A stretch of 14,378 bases of DNA from Lysobacterales bacterium (lineage in GTDB: Bacteria > Pseudomonadota > Gammaproteobacteria > Xanthomonadales > Xanthomonadaceae), in assembly GCA_020442545.1 (NCBI GenBank), contig JAGRJX010000010.1, forward strand, positions 1-14,378, in the 5' to 3' direction. The position numbers and the translations under genes are program-made. This document shows, piece after piece, positions 6,001 through 13,018 of the stretch (position 1 is the stretch's first letter; each line of letters begins with the position of its first letter). Under the pieces are notes generated by a model. The model was not told the DNA's origin. It searched no databases and saw only the letters and a program-made list of their open reading frames with translations.

Positions 6001-7299
6001 ATGAACCGCGAATTCGAAATAGAAATCACCGACCTCAGCCACGACGGCCGTGGCGTCGGCCGCCGCGACGGCAAGACCGTCTTCGTGGCTGGCGCACTGG
6101 CCGGTGAAACTGTCCGCGCACGGCAGACACGCCGTCATCGGAGCTTTGACGAAGCGCAGGTGCTGGAGGTGCTGACGCCGTCGCCGGATCGCGTTGATCC
6201 GAAGTGCCCGCACTACGAGATGTGCGGCGGATGCGCCCTGCAGCATCTCGCCGAGGCGAAGCAGATTGAAGCCAAGCAGCATGTGCTGCTCGAAAACCTG
6301 AGCCGCATCGGCGAGGTGAAGCCGGAAAACGTGCTGGCGCCACTGAGCGATCAGCGCTGGGGCTATCGCCGCAAGGCGCGTCTGGGGGTGAAGTGGGTGG
6401 CGCAGAAGCAGCGGGCAATCGTTGGCTTTCGCGAGCGTAATCCGCGCTTCGTCGCTGATCTGTCGCGCTGCGAGGTGCTGACGCCGTCAGTCGGAGAGCG
6501 CATCGAGGCGCTTTCGGAACTGGTCACCAGCATGGATGCGCGTGAGCGCCTGCCGCAGATCGAGATCGCCGCCGGCGACGATGCCGTGGCGCTGGTGTTC
6601 CGGCACCTCGAGCCGCTGAGCGATGCCGATATTGATCGTCTTCGGGCTTTCGCGAAGGACACCGGGCTCGTCATCTACTTGCAGCCCAAAGGTATCGACA
6701 CGGTGCATCCGCTGGACGAACCGGTGGCGCTGCGCTTCCGCATTCCGGCTGCGGACCTCACGCTGGACTTCTTGCCACTGGACTTCGTGCAGGTCAACGC
6801 AGGGATGAATCAGAAAATGATCGCGCAGGCGCTGTCGCTTCTTGATCCGCAGGCGGATGATCGTGTGCTCGACCTTTTCTGCGGCCTCGGCAATTTTACG
6901 CTGCCGATTGCGCGCCGGGCAGGGCAGGTGGTGGGGGTCGAAGGTGATGATGGACTGGTTGCCCGTGCTCGCGACAACGCCGCGAACAATGGCATCGGCA
7001 ACGCGGAGTTCCACGCGGCTGACCTGACCACTGACCTCAGCGCCGAGCCGTGGATGCGTGATCGACCGAACAAGCTGCTGTTGGACCCGCCGCGTTCCGG
7101 TGCCGAGGCGGTAATCCACCAGCTCGACTTCAAGGGCATCGACCGCGTGGTCTACGTATCCTGCCATCCGGGTTCGCTGGGGCGTGACGCCGGCATCATG
7201 GTCCGCGAGAAAGGCTATCGACTGAAGGCGGCGGGTGCGATGGACATGTTCCCGCATACGGCGCACGTCGAGTCCATCGCGCTGTTCGAGCGCAACTGA
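6001..7299 (+). CDS. rlmD: 23S rRNA (uracil-1939-C5)-methyltransferase RlmD
   Basis: 432 aa, the normal RlmD length. A TRAM RNA-binding domain covers residues 1-58. The [4Fe-4S] cysteines C69, C75, C78 (CPHYEMCGGC) and C157 (LSRCEVL) are all present. The C-terminal SAM methyltransferase fold has DLFCGLGNFTLP (291-302), LLLDPPRSGAEA (359-370), the nucleophile C388 in VYVSCHPGSLGRD, and the base E424 in MFPHTAHVESIALFE. It methylates U1939 of 23S rRNA (E. coli numbering) using SAM. The start matches the usual N-terminus, but the ribosome site is weak (CTGGAAAC further upstream). Only 56 bp separate it from the upstream repeat, so its promoter may overlap the repeat. RlmC is the nearest alternative; the Fe-S cluster spacing and TRAM domain favour RlmD. 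Confidence 0.95.
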   Translation: MNREFEIEITDLSHDGRGVGRRDGKTVFVAGALAGETVRARQTRRHRSFDEAQVLEVLTPSPDRVDPKCPHYEMCGGCALQHLAEAKQIEAKQHVLLENLSRIGEVKPENVLAPLSDQRWGYRRKARLGVKWVAQKQRAIVGFRERNPRFVADLSRCEVLTPSVGERIEALSELVTSMDARERLPQIEIAAGDDAVALVFRHLEPLSDADIDRLRAFAKDTGLVIYLQPKGIDTVHPLDEPVALRFRIPAADLTLDFLPLDFVQVNAGMNQKMIAQALSLLDPQADDRVLDLFCGLGNFTLPIARRAGQVVGVEGDDGLVARARDNAANNGIGNAEFHAADLTTDLSAEPWMRDRPNKLLLDPPRSGAEAVIHQLDFKGIDRVVYVSCHPGSLGRDAGIMVREKGYRLKAAGAMDMFPHTAHVESIALFERN

Positions 7300-7327
7300 G
7301 GAAGCCGGGTTTGAGGAAGCCAAGACC

Positions 7328-8338
7328 ATGTTGATGACCGGCATTGCCGGCACCGAACTGTGTAAGGACGAGGCGCAATGGCTGCGCCACGACGCCGTCG
7401 CCGGCGTCATCCTGTTTGCGCGCAATTTTTCGTCTCGTGCGCAGGTGACGCAGCTGATCGCCGCGATTCGCGAAGCCTCGCCGCGACCACTGCTGGTGGC
7501 GGTGGATCAGGAAGGCGGCCCGGTGCAGCGCTTCCGCAAAGGCTTCACCCGCTTGCCGGAACTCGGGCGGTTGGGTGTTGCCTGGGAGGGCGATCGTGAG
7601 CTGGCGAAGGCATTGGCGCACGAACACGCCTGGCTGATGGCCAGCGAGATGCGCGCCGTTGGCATCGACCTCAGCTTCGCGCCGGTGGTCGACGTGGCGC
7701 GCGGCAATCGCGCCATCGGCGTTCGCGCCTTCCACGAGTCCGCCGATGCCTGCGCCGAACTGGGCATTACCTACATCGAAGGCATGCACGAAGCCGGCAT
7801 GGCGGCGACACTCAAGCACTATCCCGGTCACGGTTCGGTGCTGGAGGACACGCACGTCGATTTCGCCGACGACGATCGTCCGCTTGAGGCGATCCGCGAG
7901 CTCGACCTCAAGCCCTTCGTCGCTGGCATCGCTGCCGGCGCGGAGGCGGTGATGATGGCGCACGTCCGCTACCCGCAGGTGGACGCGCAGCCGGCCGGCT
8001 ATTCGCCGCGCTGGATCATCGAGCTGCTGCGCGACGAACTGGGCTTCGATGGCATCGTGATCAGCGATGACATCGGCATGGCGGCGGCCACTGGCATGGG
8101 TGACGTAGCTGCACGTGTGCAGGGACATCTGGATGCCGGCTGCGATCTGGTGCTGGCCTGCGCGCCCGACTTGGTGCCCGATGCACTGGCCGCCTGCGCC
8201 AATCGGCCGGCTGGCGATCGCGATCCCGTGGCGATGCTGCAGGGGCGCGGTGAACACGACTGGCGACGACTGATCGCCAATCCCCGATGGCAGGCCGCCG
8301 TGGAGCGGTTGGCTGATGGCCCTCAATTGGCCGACTGA
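7328..8338 (+). CDS. nagZ: Beta-N-acetylhexosaminidase NagZ
   Basis: 336 aa, a single-domain GH3 cytoplasmic enzyme that removes GlcNAc from GlcNAc-1,6-anhydroMurNAc-peptides during peptidoglycan recycling. The substrate-binding motif KHYPGHGS is at 163-170, the D174/H176 general acid-base dyad follows in LEDTHVD, and the nucleophile is D248 in VISDDIGM. Residue numbers coincide with those of the enterobacterial enzyme. DQEGGPVQRF (60-69) is also typical. It has no signal peptide, as expected for NagZ rather than a secreted GH3. GAGGAAG at 7313-7319, 8 nt before the ATG, sets the start, 28 bp after rlmD. In species with inducible AmpC the product sugars feed AmpR signalling; no ampC or ampR lies in the window. 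Confidence 0.95.
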   Translation: MLMTGIAGTELCKDEAQWLRHDAVAGVILFARNFSSRAQVTQLIAAIREASPRPLLVAVDQEGGPVQRFRKGFTRLPELGRLGVAWEGDRELAKALAHEHAWLMASEMRAVGIDLSFAPVVDVARGNRAIGVRAFHESADACAELGITYIEGMHEAGMAATLKHYPGHGSVLEDTHVDFADDDRPLEAIRELDLKPFVAGIAAGAEAVMMAHVRYPQVDAQPAGYSPRWIIELLRDELGFDGIVISDDIGMAAATGMGDVAARVQGHLDAGCDLVLACAPDLVPDALAACANRPAGDRDPVAMLQGRGEHDWRRLIANPRWQAAVERLADGPQLAD

Positions 8339-8354
8339 GCGGCCGGAGAAAGAC

Positions 8355-8900
8355 ATGAACAATCTTGCTGAAGCGCTGGAAACCGCAGATCTGCTGCACG
8401 ACCGCAGCACCATTGAACGCGTGATCACCGACATGGCTTCGGCCATCCGTGCCGACTACGCCGGTTCTCGGCCGCTGTGTATCGTGATGATGAATGGCGG
8501 CCTGCACTTTTCGGCGCTGCTGACGCTTGAGCTCGGCTTCGATGTCGAGATCGATTACCTGCACGCCACGCGCTATCGCGGCGAGACCAGCGGCGGCAGC
8601 CTGCGCTGGCTGCGTCATCCAACGGTGCCGCTGGAAGGGCGTCGCGTGCTGCTGCTCGACGACATCCTCGACGAAGGCCACACGCTGGCCGAGGTTGCGG
8701 CCTGGTGCCGCGGGCAGGGCGCTGCCGAAGTGAAGTCGGCGGTGCTGGTGCGCAAACGCCATGATCGCTGCGTGGACGAAGCCTATGCCGACTACGAGGG
8801 TCTGGAAGTGCCGGATCGCTACGTCTTCGGCTTCGGCATGGATTTCCACGAGCATGGCCGCAACCTGCCGGCCATCTACGCGCTGGCCGAAGAAGACTAG
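8355..8900 (+). CDS. hpt: Hypoxanthine(-guanine) phosphoribosyltransferase
   Basis: 181 aa type I phosphoribosyltransferase that converts hypoxanthine (and probably guanine) plus PRPP to IMP/GMP. The PRPP motif VLLLDDILDEGHTL is at 98-111, the MMNGGLHF loop at 45-52 and the flexible-loop segment YRGETSGG at 74-81. The C-terminal VPDRYVFGFGMDFHEHGRNLP is the purine-binding region of the HPRT group. GGAG lies 8 nt before the ATG. It begins 16 bp after nagZ and ends 9 bp before the phosphorylase gene, so the three are probably one transcript. Substrate choice between hypoxanthine and guanine cannot be read from sequence alone. The neighbour's expected product, hypoxanthine, is a fitting substrate. 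Confidence 0.92.
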   Translation: MNNLAEALETADLLHDRSTIERVITDMASAIRADYAGSRPLCIVMMNGGLHFSALLTLELGFDVEIDYLHATRYRGETSGGSLRWLRHPTVPLEGRRVLLLDDILDEGHTLAEVAAWCRGQGAAEVKSAVLVRKRHDRCVDEAYADYEGLEVPDRYVFGFGMDFHEHGRNLPAIYALAEED

Positions 8901-8909
8901 GCCCTGGAC

Positions 8910-9683
8910 ATGAGCGACACCATCGACATCGCCGTCATTGGCGGCACCGGCTTGTATCGTTTGGCGGCGCTGGAGTCGCCCGAAGCCCTGTCGCTGGAGA
9001 CGCGCTACGGCGCGCCGTCCGGCCCGCTGCGGGTGGGAATGCTTGGCGGTCGTCGCGTCGCCTTCCTCGCGCGACATGGCGAGTCGCACAGCGTCGCGCC
9101 GCACCGGATCAACTATCGCGCCAATGTCCAGGCACTGGCCGATGCCGGTGTACGTTGCATCGTTGCCGTGAATGCGGTTGGCGGCATCACCGAGGCGATG
9201 GGCCCGCGTGTCCTGGCCTTGCCCGACCAGTTGATCGACTACACCCACGGCCGCATCGCCAGCTTCTGTGACGAGGAGGGCGCAGAAGTCGTCCACGTCG
9301 ACTTTGGCGAGCCTTATGACGCTTCGCTACGCCGGAAACTGCTCGATGCTGCGCTGACGGCGGAGGTCGCGCTGGTCGATGGCGGTGTCTATGGCTGCAC
9401 GCAGGGTCCGCGCCTGGAAACCAGCGCCGAGATTGAGCGGATGCGGCGTGATGGCTGCGACCTGGTCGGCATGACCGGCATGCCGGAAGCCGCGCTGGCT
9501 CGCGAGGCCGGCATTCCCTATGCCTCGCTGTGCATCGTCGCCAACTGGGCGGCCGGCTGCGATCCGGCAATTCATCAGGATGCGCCGCATGAAATCACCA
9601 TGCAGGAAGTGCTGGACAACGTCAGTGCCGCAACGGCGCGGGTACCGGCCCTGCTGCGCGAGTTGCTGTCGCGACTGGATTGA
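8910..9683 (+). CDS. Probable S-methyl-5'-thioinosine phosphorylase (MTAP/PNP family)
   Basis: 257 aa. It reads closely like the Pseudomonas aeruginosa S-methyl-5'-thioinosine phosphorylase (PA3004) along its length. Visible family motifs are the phosphate loop IGGTGLY (10-16), FLARHGESHSVAPHRINYRAN (52-72), AVNAVGGI (86-93), YGCTQGPRLETSAEI (161-175) and VGMTGMPEAALARE (186-199). The reaction is phosphorolysis of methylthioinosine to methylthioribose-1-phosphate and hypoxanthine. True MTA phosphorylases carry Asp in a TDYDCW block that reads the 6-amino group; here the equivalent is VANWAAGC, with Asn at 212, consistent with a 6-oxopurine substrate. The adjacent hpt would recapture the hypoxanthine. 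A purine nucleoside phosphorylase of broader specificity is the alternative. There is no strong Shine-Dalgarno; the 9-bp gap suggests coupling. Confidence 0.85.
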   Translation: MSDTIDIAVIGGTGLYRLAALESPEALSLETRYGAPSGPLRVGMLGGRRVAFLARHGESHSVAPHRINYRANVQALADAGVRCIVAVNAVGGITEAMGPRVLALPDQLIDYTHGRIASFCDEEGAEVVHVDFGEPYDASLRRKLLDAALTAEVALVDGGVYGCTQGPRLETSAEIERMRRDGCDLVGMTGMPEAALAREAGIPYASLCIVANWAAGCDPAIHQDAPHEITMQEVLDNVSAATARVPALLRELLSRLD

Positions 9684-9928
9684 CGCTGCGTGGGATTGCT
9701 TGGTCGCGTTGCAGTCTGTGAGCGGTGAGTCGACAGCTTCGCAGTCTGTCAGGCGTAAGACGGTCAGCAAGAGCGGAGCAAGGCCGTCGGGCCGCGTGCT
9801 TTGCTGTACCTCACAGCAGGCGCAGCCTGCGACTCGCTCCTCACTTCCTCACGGCCACAATTTGCTGTGGAGCCTCGCGCAGTGCATGCGCATCACGCAG
9901 CGACCGCGCGCCAAATCAACATCAACGC
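9684..9928. other. Intergenic region with small hairpins, no gene seen
   Basis: Between the phosphorylase stop and the csp promoter there is no supported gene. An open frame running through it is just the shadow of the preceding gene continued. Short stems are present: TGCTGT/ACAGCA around 9804-9820 and GCAGGC/GCCTGC a few bases later, neither followed by a T-run. The 9-mer GCAGTCTGT occurs at 9711 and 9741, the start of an imperfect 30-bp tandem pair (about 17 of the first 22 positions match). Confidence 0.5.
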
Positions 9929-9959
9929 TTGCCTTGATCACTTTTCGCGCTGCTATACT
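9929..9959 (+). promoter_or_regulatory. Extended -10 sigma-70 promoter of the cold-shock gene
   Basis: TGC-TATACT at 9951-9959 is a strong extended -10 element. A weak -35, TTGCCT (9929-9934), is 19 bp upstream; TTGATC (9934-9939) is only 14 bp away. Transcription would start near 9966, giving an untranslated leader of about 80 nt before the csp ATG. Long leaders are typical of cold-shock mRNAs, where leader structure controls translation with temperature. Confidence 0.6.
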
Positions 9960-10044
9960 CCGCCGCGTGCAGCCAACGCCCGAGTGGCATGACCACGCAC
10001 GCAGCCGTTGCACGCGTTGACCCAACTAGTGACAGAGGTTTTTC

Positions 10045-10251
10045 ATGAGTTTCGGTACCGTGAAGTGGTTTAACGACGCCAAGGGTTTTGGCTTCATTGC
10101 TCCTGAAGATGGCAGCGACGACGTGTTCGTGCATTTCTCCGCCATCAACACCGAAGGCTTCCGCACCTTGCAGGAGGGCCAGCGGGTGAGCTTCGAGATC
10201 GTGCAGGGCCCGAAGGGCGCGCAGGCTGCGGGCGTTACCATCGTCCAGTAG
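10045..10251 (+). CDS. CspA-family cold-shock protein
   Basis: 68-aa single cold-shock domain that binds single-stranded RNA/DNA and melts mRNA structure. It has N-terminal GTVKWFNDAKGFGFIAPEDG with RNP1 KGFGFI (13-18) and RNP2 VFVHF (27-31). The family's basic/aromatic surface residues W8, F15, F17, F28, H30 and F31 are all present. AGAGG at 10034-10038, 6 nt before the ATG, supports the start. It is a single-gene unit with its own promoter and terminator. Whether it is cold-induced or constitutive cannot be told from the protein; the long leader leans towards regulation. Confidence 0.96.
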   Translation: MSFGTVKWFNDAKGFGFIAPEDGSDDVFVHFSAINTEGFRTLQEGQRVSFEIVQGPKGAQAAGVTIVQ

Positions 10252-10276
10252 GTCGTCGTTGACCGATCATCCTTGC

Positions 10277-10308
10277 AACGCCCCGCCTTGCGCGGGGCGT
10301 TTGCATTT
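10277..10308 (+). terminator. Rho-independent terminator between csp and yigZ
   Basis: A 10-bp GC-rich stem AACGCCCCGC/GCGGGGCGTT with loop CTTGC (10277-10301) is followed by a broken T-tract, TTTGCATTT. It sits 25 bp after the csp stop, and 36 bp beyond the yigZ stop in the opposite direction, so it may serve both convergent genes. The T-tract on the minus side is poor. Confidence 0.8.
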
Positions 10309-10337
10309 CAGCCGTGCTGTTTCCGGCGTTGCTACGG

Positions 10338-10952
10338 TCAGTCAGCGGAATTCTTCACGGTGGCCTGGCCGCGACTGAGATCACGCAACTGGTCACGCAG
10401 CGCATCGATATGCGGCAGCGGCAGTTGGATGCGCATGTCGATGCCGTCGCTGCCGTAGGCAACATCGTCGATGTCGCCGTCCAACTGCTCGATCAGTTGC
10501 CGAAGCGACGGCTCCAGCGCAAAGTCGCAATGAATCTGCAGTGTTGCCTTGGCGATGAGCACGGTCTGCTCGGCCTGCTGCAGGCATTGCGCCACACTGC
10601 CGCCGTAGGCGCGGACGAGTCCGCCAACGCCCAGCTTCACGCCGCCGAACCAGCGCGTCACCACCGCGACGACGTGATCAAGGCCTTGCCCCTCGATGGC
10701 GGCGAGGATCGGTCGCCCGGCACTGCCGCCGGGTTCGCCATCATCGTTGAATCGATACTGCTGCCCGATGCGCCATGCCCAGCAGTTGTGCGTGGCGTCG
10801 GGATCGCTGACTTCGGCCAGCCAGGCCAGCGCTTCGTCCGCGCTATCGCAGCGCGTCGCCTGGGCCAGGAAGCGGCTGCGCTTGATTTCGACGTCCAGCG
10901 ACGCGGGTCCGGCCAGCGTGCGGATGTCGTGCAGCGGCGCCTCGTCGCTCAC
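10338..10952 (-). CDS. yigZ: YigZ/IMPACT-family protein
   Basis: 204 aa, the normal length of bacterial YigZ. The UPF0029/IMPACT N-terminal domain carries the signature FNDDGEPGGSAGRPIL (68-83) and VVAVVTRWFGGVKLGVGGL (94-112). A C-terminal ferredoxin-like DUF1949 region follows. The molecular role is unsettled; eukaryotic IMPACT acts in translation control, and bacterial members are thought to bind nucleic acid. The start is a GTG at 10952, chosen because it overlaps the upstream stop as GTGA, a 4-nt overlap indicating translational coupling. It is the last gene of the sigma/anti-sigma operon and converges on csp. It is not an expected partner of an ECF sigma factor; linkage may be incidental. 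Confidence 0.92.
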   Translation of the reverse strand: MSDEAPLHDIRTLAGPASLDVEIKRSRFLAQATRCDSADEALAWLAEVSDPDATHNCWAWRIGQQYRFNDDGEPGGSAGRPILAAIEGQGLDHVVAVVTRWFGGVKLGVGGLVRAYGGSVAQCLQQAEQTVLIAKATLQIHCDFALEPSLRQLIEQLDGDIDDVAYGSDGIDMRIQLPLPHIDALRDQLRDLSRGQATVKNSAD

Positions 10953-12271
10953 TGCGCCGGATCGTCCCGCGCGCCGTCGTCGCTGACGATGCCTTCCTCG
11001 TCGGCCAGCACGGCCAGCGTGTCTGGGAGGGTGTGCGTCGGGTAGGCGACATGGAACACGCGCAGGTTGGCGACGGCTTCCTCGCGCTTGTCGTTGGCGA
11101 GCAGCGCTTCGACACGGGACAACCAGGACTCCGGATACAGCTTTGCGTTCTTCGAGACATCGCGACGGAAGCGGCGTGGCAGTTCGGCGATTGCTTTCGC
11201 GACAGCGGCACCGTTCTTCGTCGACATTTCCGCCAGCACATCCGAACTTTCAACGCTGCTGACGTCAATGGGTGAGACATTGTTGCCGGAAACATCGATA
11301 GCGCCGAGGACGTCATCCTTGGTCTTGTCCAGCTGGCGACGTTCGGCGTCATGTTCGCCGACTTCCTTTCGCGGCGGCATGGCTTTGGGTGCTGCTGCGA
11401 CAGGTGCGGCCTGCGCAGGCCTTTCCACTGGCGGCGCGGGTGGCGCCGGGGGTGCAGGTGGTGGTGCCTCCAGGGCCATTGGCGCTGGTTCTTCCACCGG
11501 GATAGGTGGCGGCTGCCTGTCTTCTACTTCTGGACTTGGCGGTGCGGATTCCTTGGGCAGCTTGAGCGGTGGTCGGAACTCGGGTTCTGGATTGCGCGAC
11601 TGCGTTGTGCCGCGCTCCAATTCTTCCATGGAGCTTTCTTGACTAGTCGCTGCTTCTGCACGTTTCTGGGGCAGCACTTCGCCCGCAGCTGCTCCGGCTT
11701 TTGCCTCGTTCCCAGCTGCCGCTCGACTACCGGCAAAGCCTTCCTGTTTTTCGGCCGGCGTAGACGGAACCACTGCCGGCGCTGCGGCGCGTTCACGGGC
11801 TGCCCGATTCGCCGACAGCTGTCCACTGGGCGAGGCTGGCTTTGCGGCGTCGAGGGCTTCGTCCTGTTCATTCATCACTGACGCCGAGGAAACGGGCGTC
11901 GTCGCGCCGACCTGGCGTCGCGCTTCGGCTGGCATCGGCGGTGGCGGAAGCGGCGTAGCCAAATCCGCGGAATCCAGTACCGCGGTGTCGTCACGTGCCG
12001 GCCGCGACGCCATGTGGTTCGAAACCGTTGGGCCGCGCTGCTGCATATCAGGCAGGCCCATGCGCCAGAACAGCCCGACTGCCAGCACCGCACTCGCCGC
12101 GACGCCAGCGCCCCACAGCCAGACCGGCCGCTTCGGCCGCACGGCCGCGTGCGCCTGCGCGCGGATGCGCGCGTCCAGTGCCGGCGACGGTTCGCCAGCC
12201 GGCAGAGACCGGTACAGCGCGGCGGCGCGCTGCTCTTCGGTATCCAGTTCGGTTTGGCGGTCTTGCGTCAT
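10949..12271 (-). CDS. Pro/Ala-rich membrane protein, probable anti-sigma factor
   Basis: 440 aa. The N-terminal about 48 residues are cytoplasmic and charged (TELDTEEQRAAALYRSL...). One membrane helix lies at 50-68 (VWLWGAGVAASAVLAVGLFW), then a long predicted periplasmic part. Residues 100-330 are low-complexity and rich in Pro, Ala and Glu, with PPPAPPAPPAPP at about 270-281. A small helical end domain at 375-425 (YPESWLSRVEALLANDKREE, then FHVAYPTHTLP) is the part I recognise from proteins encoded beside ECF sigma genes in Xanthomonads. No zinc HxxxCxxC motif is visible, so it is not a ZAS-type anti-sigma. The role is inferred from topology and from the ATGA overlap with the sigma gene. 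The Pro-rich stretch could span the periplasm to sense the wall. Confidence 0.75.
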   Translation of the reverse strand: MTQDRQTELDTEEQRAAALYRSLPAGEPSPALDARIRAQAHAAVRPKRPVWLWGAGVAASAVLAVGLFWRMGLPDMQQRGPTVSNHMASRPARDDTAVLDSADLATPLPPPPMPAEARRQVGATTPVSSASVMNEQDEALDAAKPASPSGQLSANRAARERAAAPAVVPSTPAEKQEGFAGSRAAAGNEAKAGAAAGEVLPQKRAEAATSQESSMEELERGTTQSRNPEPEFRPPLKLPKESAPPSPEVEDRQPPPIPVEEPAPMALEAPPPAPPAPPAPPVERPAQAAPVAAAPKAMPPRKEVGEHDAERRQLDKTKDDVLGAIDVSGNNVSPIDVSSVESSDVLAEMSTKNGAAVAKAIAELPRRFRRDVSKNAKLYPESWLSRVEALLANDKREEAVANLRVFHVAYPTHTLPDTLAVLADEEGIVSDDGARDDPAQ

Positions 12272-12816
12272 GGGTCAAATGCCTTGCGGATGCGCGCCAG
12301 TGCATAGCGGATCCGCGATTTCACGGTTTCGCGGCCTGCTTCAGTCATGCGGCCGATTTCCTCAAGAGACAACTGCTGTTCCAGCCGCAGCTGGATGGCG
12401 ACGCGCTGCTCGTCCGGCAGTTCCTCCAGCACCCGCTGGAAGCGACGGCGCTGTTCAAACTCGGACAGCGCCTTCTCGGGCTGCGGTTCGTCCGACTCGC
12501 TGCGCTCGAAGATGGATTCTGCGGCTTCGCCATCGGTTTCCGGCTTGGCGCGGCGGTACTGGTCGATCAGCAGGTTGTTGGCGATCTGGTACATCCAGGT
12601 GCTGAACTTCGCCTCGGGCCGGTAGCGCTCCCGCGCGCCGATCACGCGTCCCCAGACTTCCTGGAAACATTCCTCCGCCGTCGCCCGGTTCGATAGTCCG
12701 CGCAGCAGGAAGCGGAACAGCGGGCCACGATGGCGCTCATACAGCACATCGAAGGCCGCGGCATCGCCGCGACCGTAGGCCAGCATCAGATCCTCGTCGG
12801 CGCTGTCGGTAGACAT
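12268..12816 (-). CDS. ECF-subfamily RNA polymerase sigma factor
   Basis: 182 aa from the ATG at 12816. Region 2 spans about 15-80 (LYERHRGPLFRFLLRGL, then AKFSTWMYQIANNLLIDQYRR), where the last block contacts the -10. An acidic linker (about 90-110) leads to region 4 at 125-180 (LEELPDEQRVAIQLRL, then LSLEEIGRMTEAGRETVKSRIRYALARIRKAF), a clear HTH that contacts the -35. An in-frame TTG at 12858 would add 14 aa, but these do not look like ECF sequence; MSTDSADEDLMLAYGRGD is the usual kind of N-terminus. The ribosome site is poor (AAGGAA about 18 nt upstream). The stop overlaps the next start as ATGA. Which ECF group and which promoters it reads are not evident. Confidence 0.93.
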   Translation of the reverse strand: MSTDSADEDLMLAYGRGDAAAFDVLYERHRGPLFRFLLRGLSNRATAEECFQEVWGRVIGARERYRPEAKFSTWMYQIANNLLIDQYRRAKPETDGEAAESIFERSESDEPQPEKALSEFEQRRRFQRVLEELPDEQRVAIQLRLEQQLSLEEIGRMTEAGRETVKSRIRYALARIRKAFDP

Positions 12817-12867
12817 CGGCGCCAGCGTAAAGGATTCCTTGCATCGGGATAAGCCCAACGGCTAGCT

Positions 12868-13009
12868 CCTTCTCCTGGGAGCGGGAGAAGGCTGGGATGA
12901 GGGTGGAGAGCGAAGCGCTGCCGAATCTGTCATCCATTCTCTCCACCCTCATCCGCCCTTCGGGCCCTCGCGCGACGGTAGTCGCGCTCGATCTCCCGCA
13001 AGCGGGAGA
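12868..13009. repeat. Composite palindromic intergenic repeat
   Basis: Several hairpins fill the 202-bp gap between the VWA gene stop and the sigma gene start. They are CCTTCTCC/GGAGAAGG (12868-12891), a perfect 16-bp inverted repeat GGATGAGGGTGGAGAG/CTCTCCACCCTCATCC (12895-12910/12939-12954) with a 28-nt loop, GCGCGAC/GTCGCGC (12970-12987) and TCTCCCGC-AA-GCGGGAGA (12992-13009). The two outer hairpins share GCGGGAGAAGG, so the block looks like a REP-type unit. No U-tracts follow the stems. Read on the minus strand it lies inside any VWA-to-sigma transcript and could attenuate or stabilise that RNA. I recall similar GAGGGTGGAGAG repeats from Xanthomonads; not verified. Confidence 0.75.
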
Positions 13010-13018
13010 AGGGAAAAG

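Noticed and set aside
8061..9296. 411-aa minus-strand open frame across nagZ, hpt and the phosphorylase
   Set aside because: It crosses three well-recognised genes on the other strand and shows no family motif; a product of high GC.
9711..9770. CRISPR-like repeat
   Set aside because: Only two imperfect units with no spacer regularity, leader or cas genes.
10314..11045. 243-aa plus-strand open frame
   Set aside because: Antisense to yigZ, whose IMPACT signature is unmistakable; no independent start signal.
12800..12840. Possible ECF autoregulatory promoter (GGAAT ... GTCT) before the sigma gene
   Set aside because: The spacer is about 19 bp, longer than the usual 16-17, and the GTCT falls inside the first codons of the gene.
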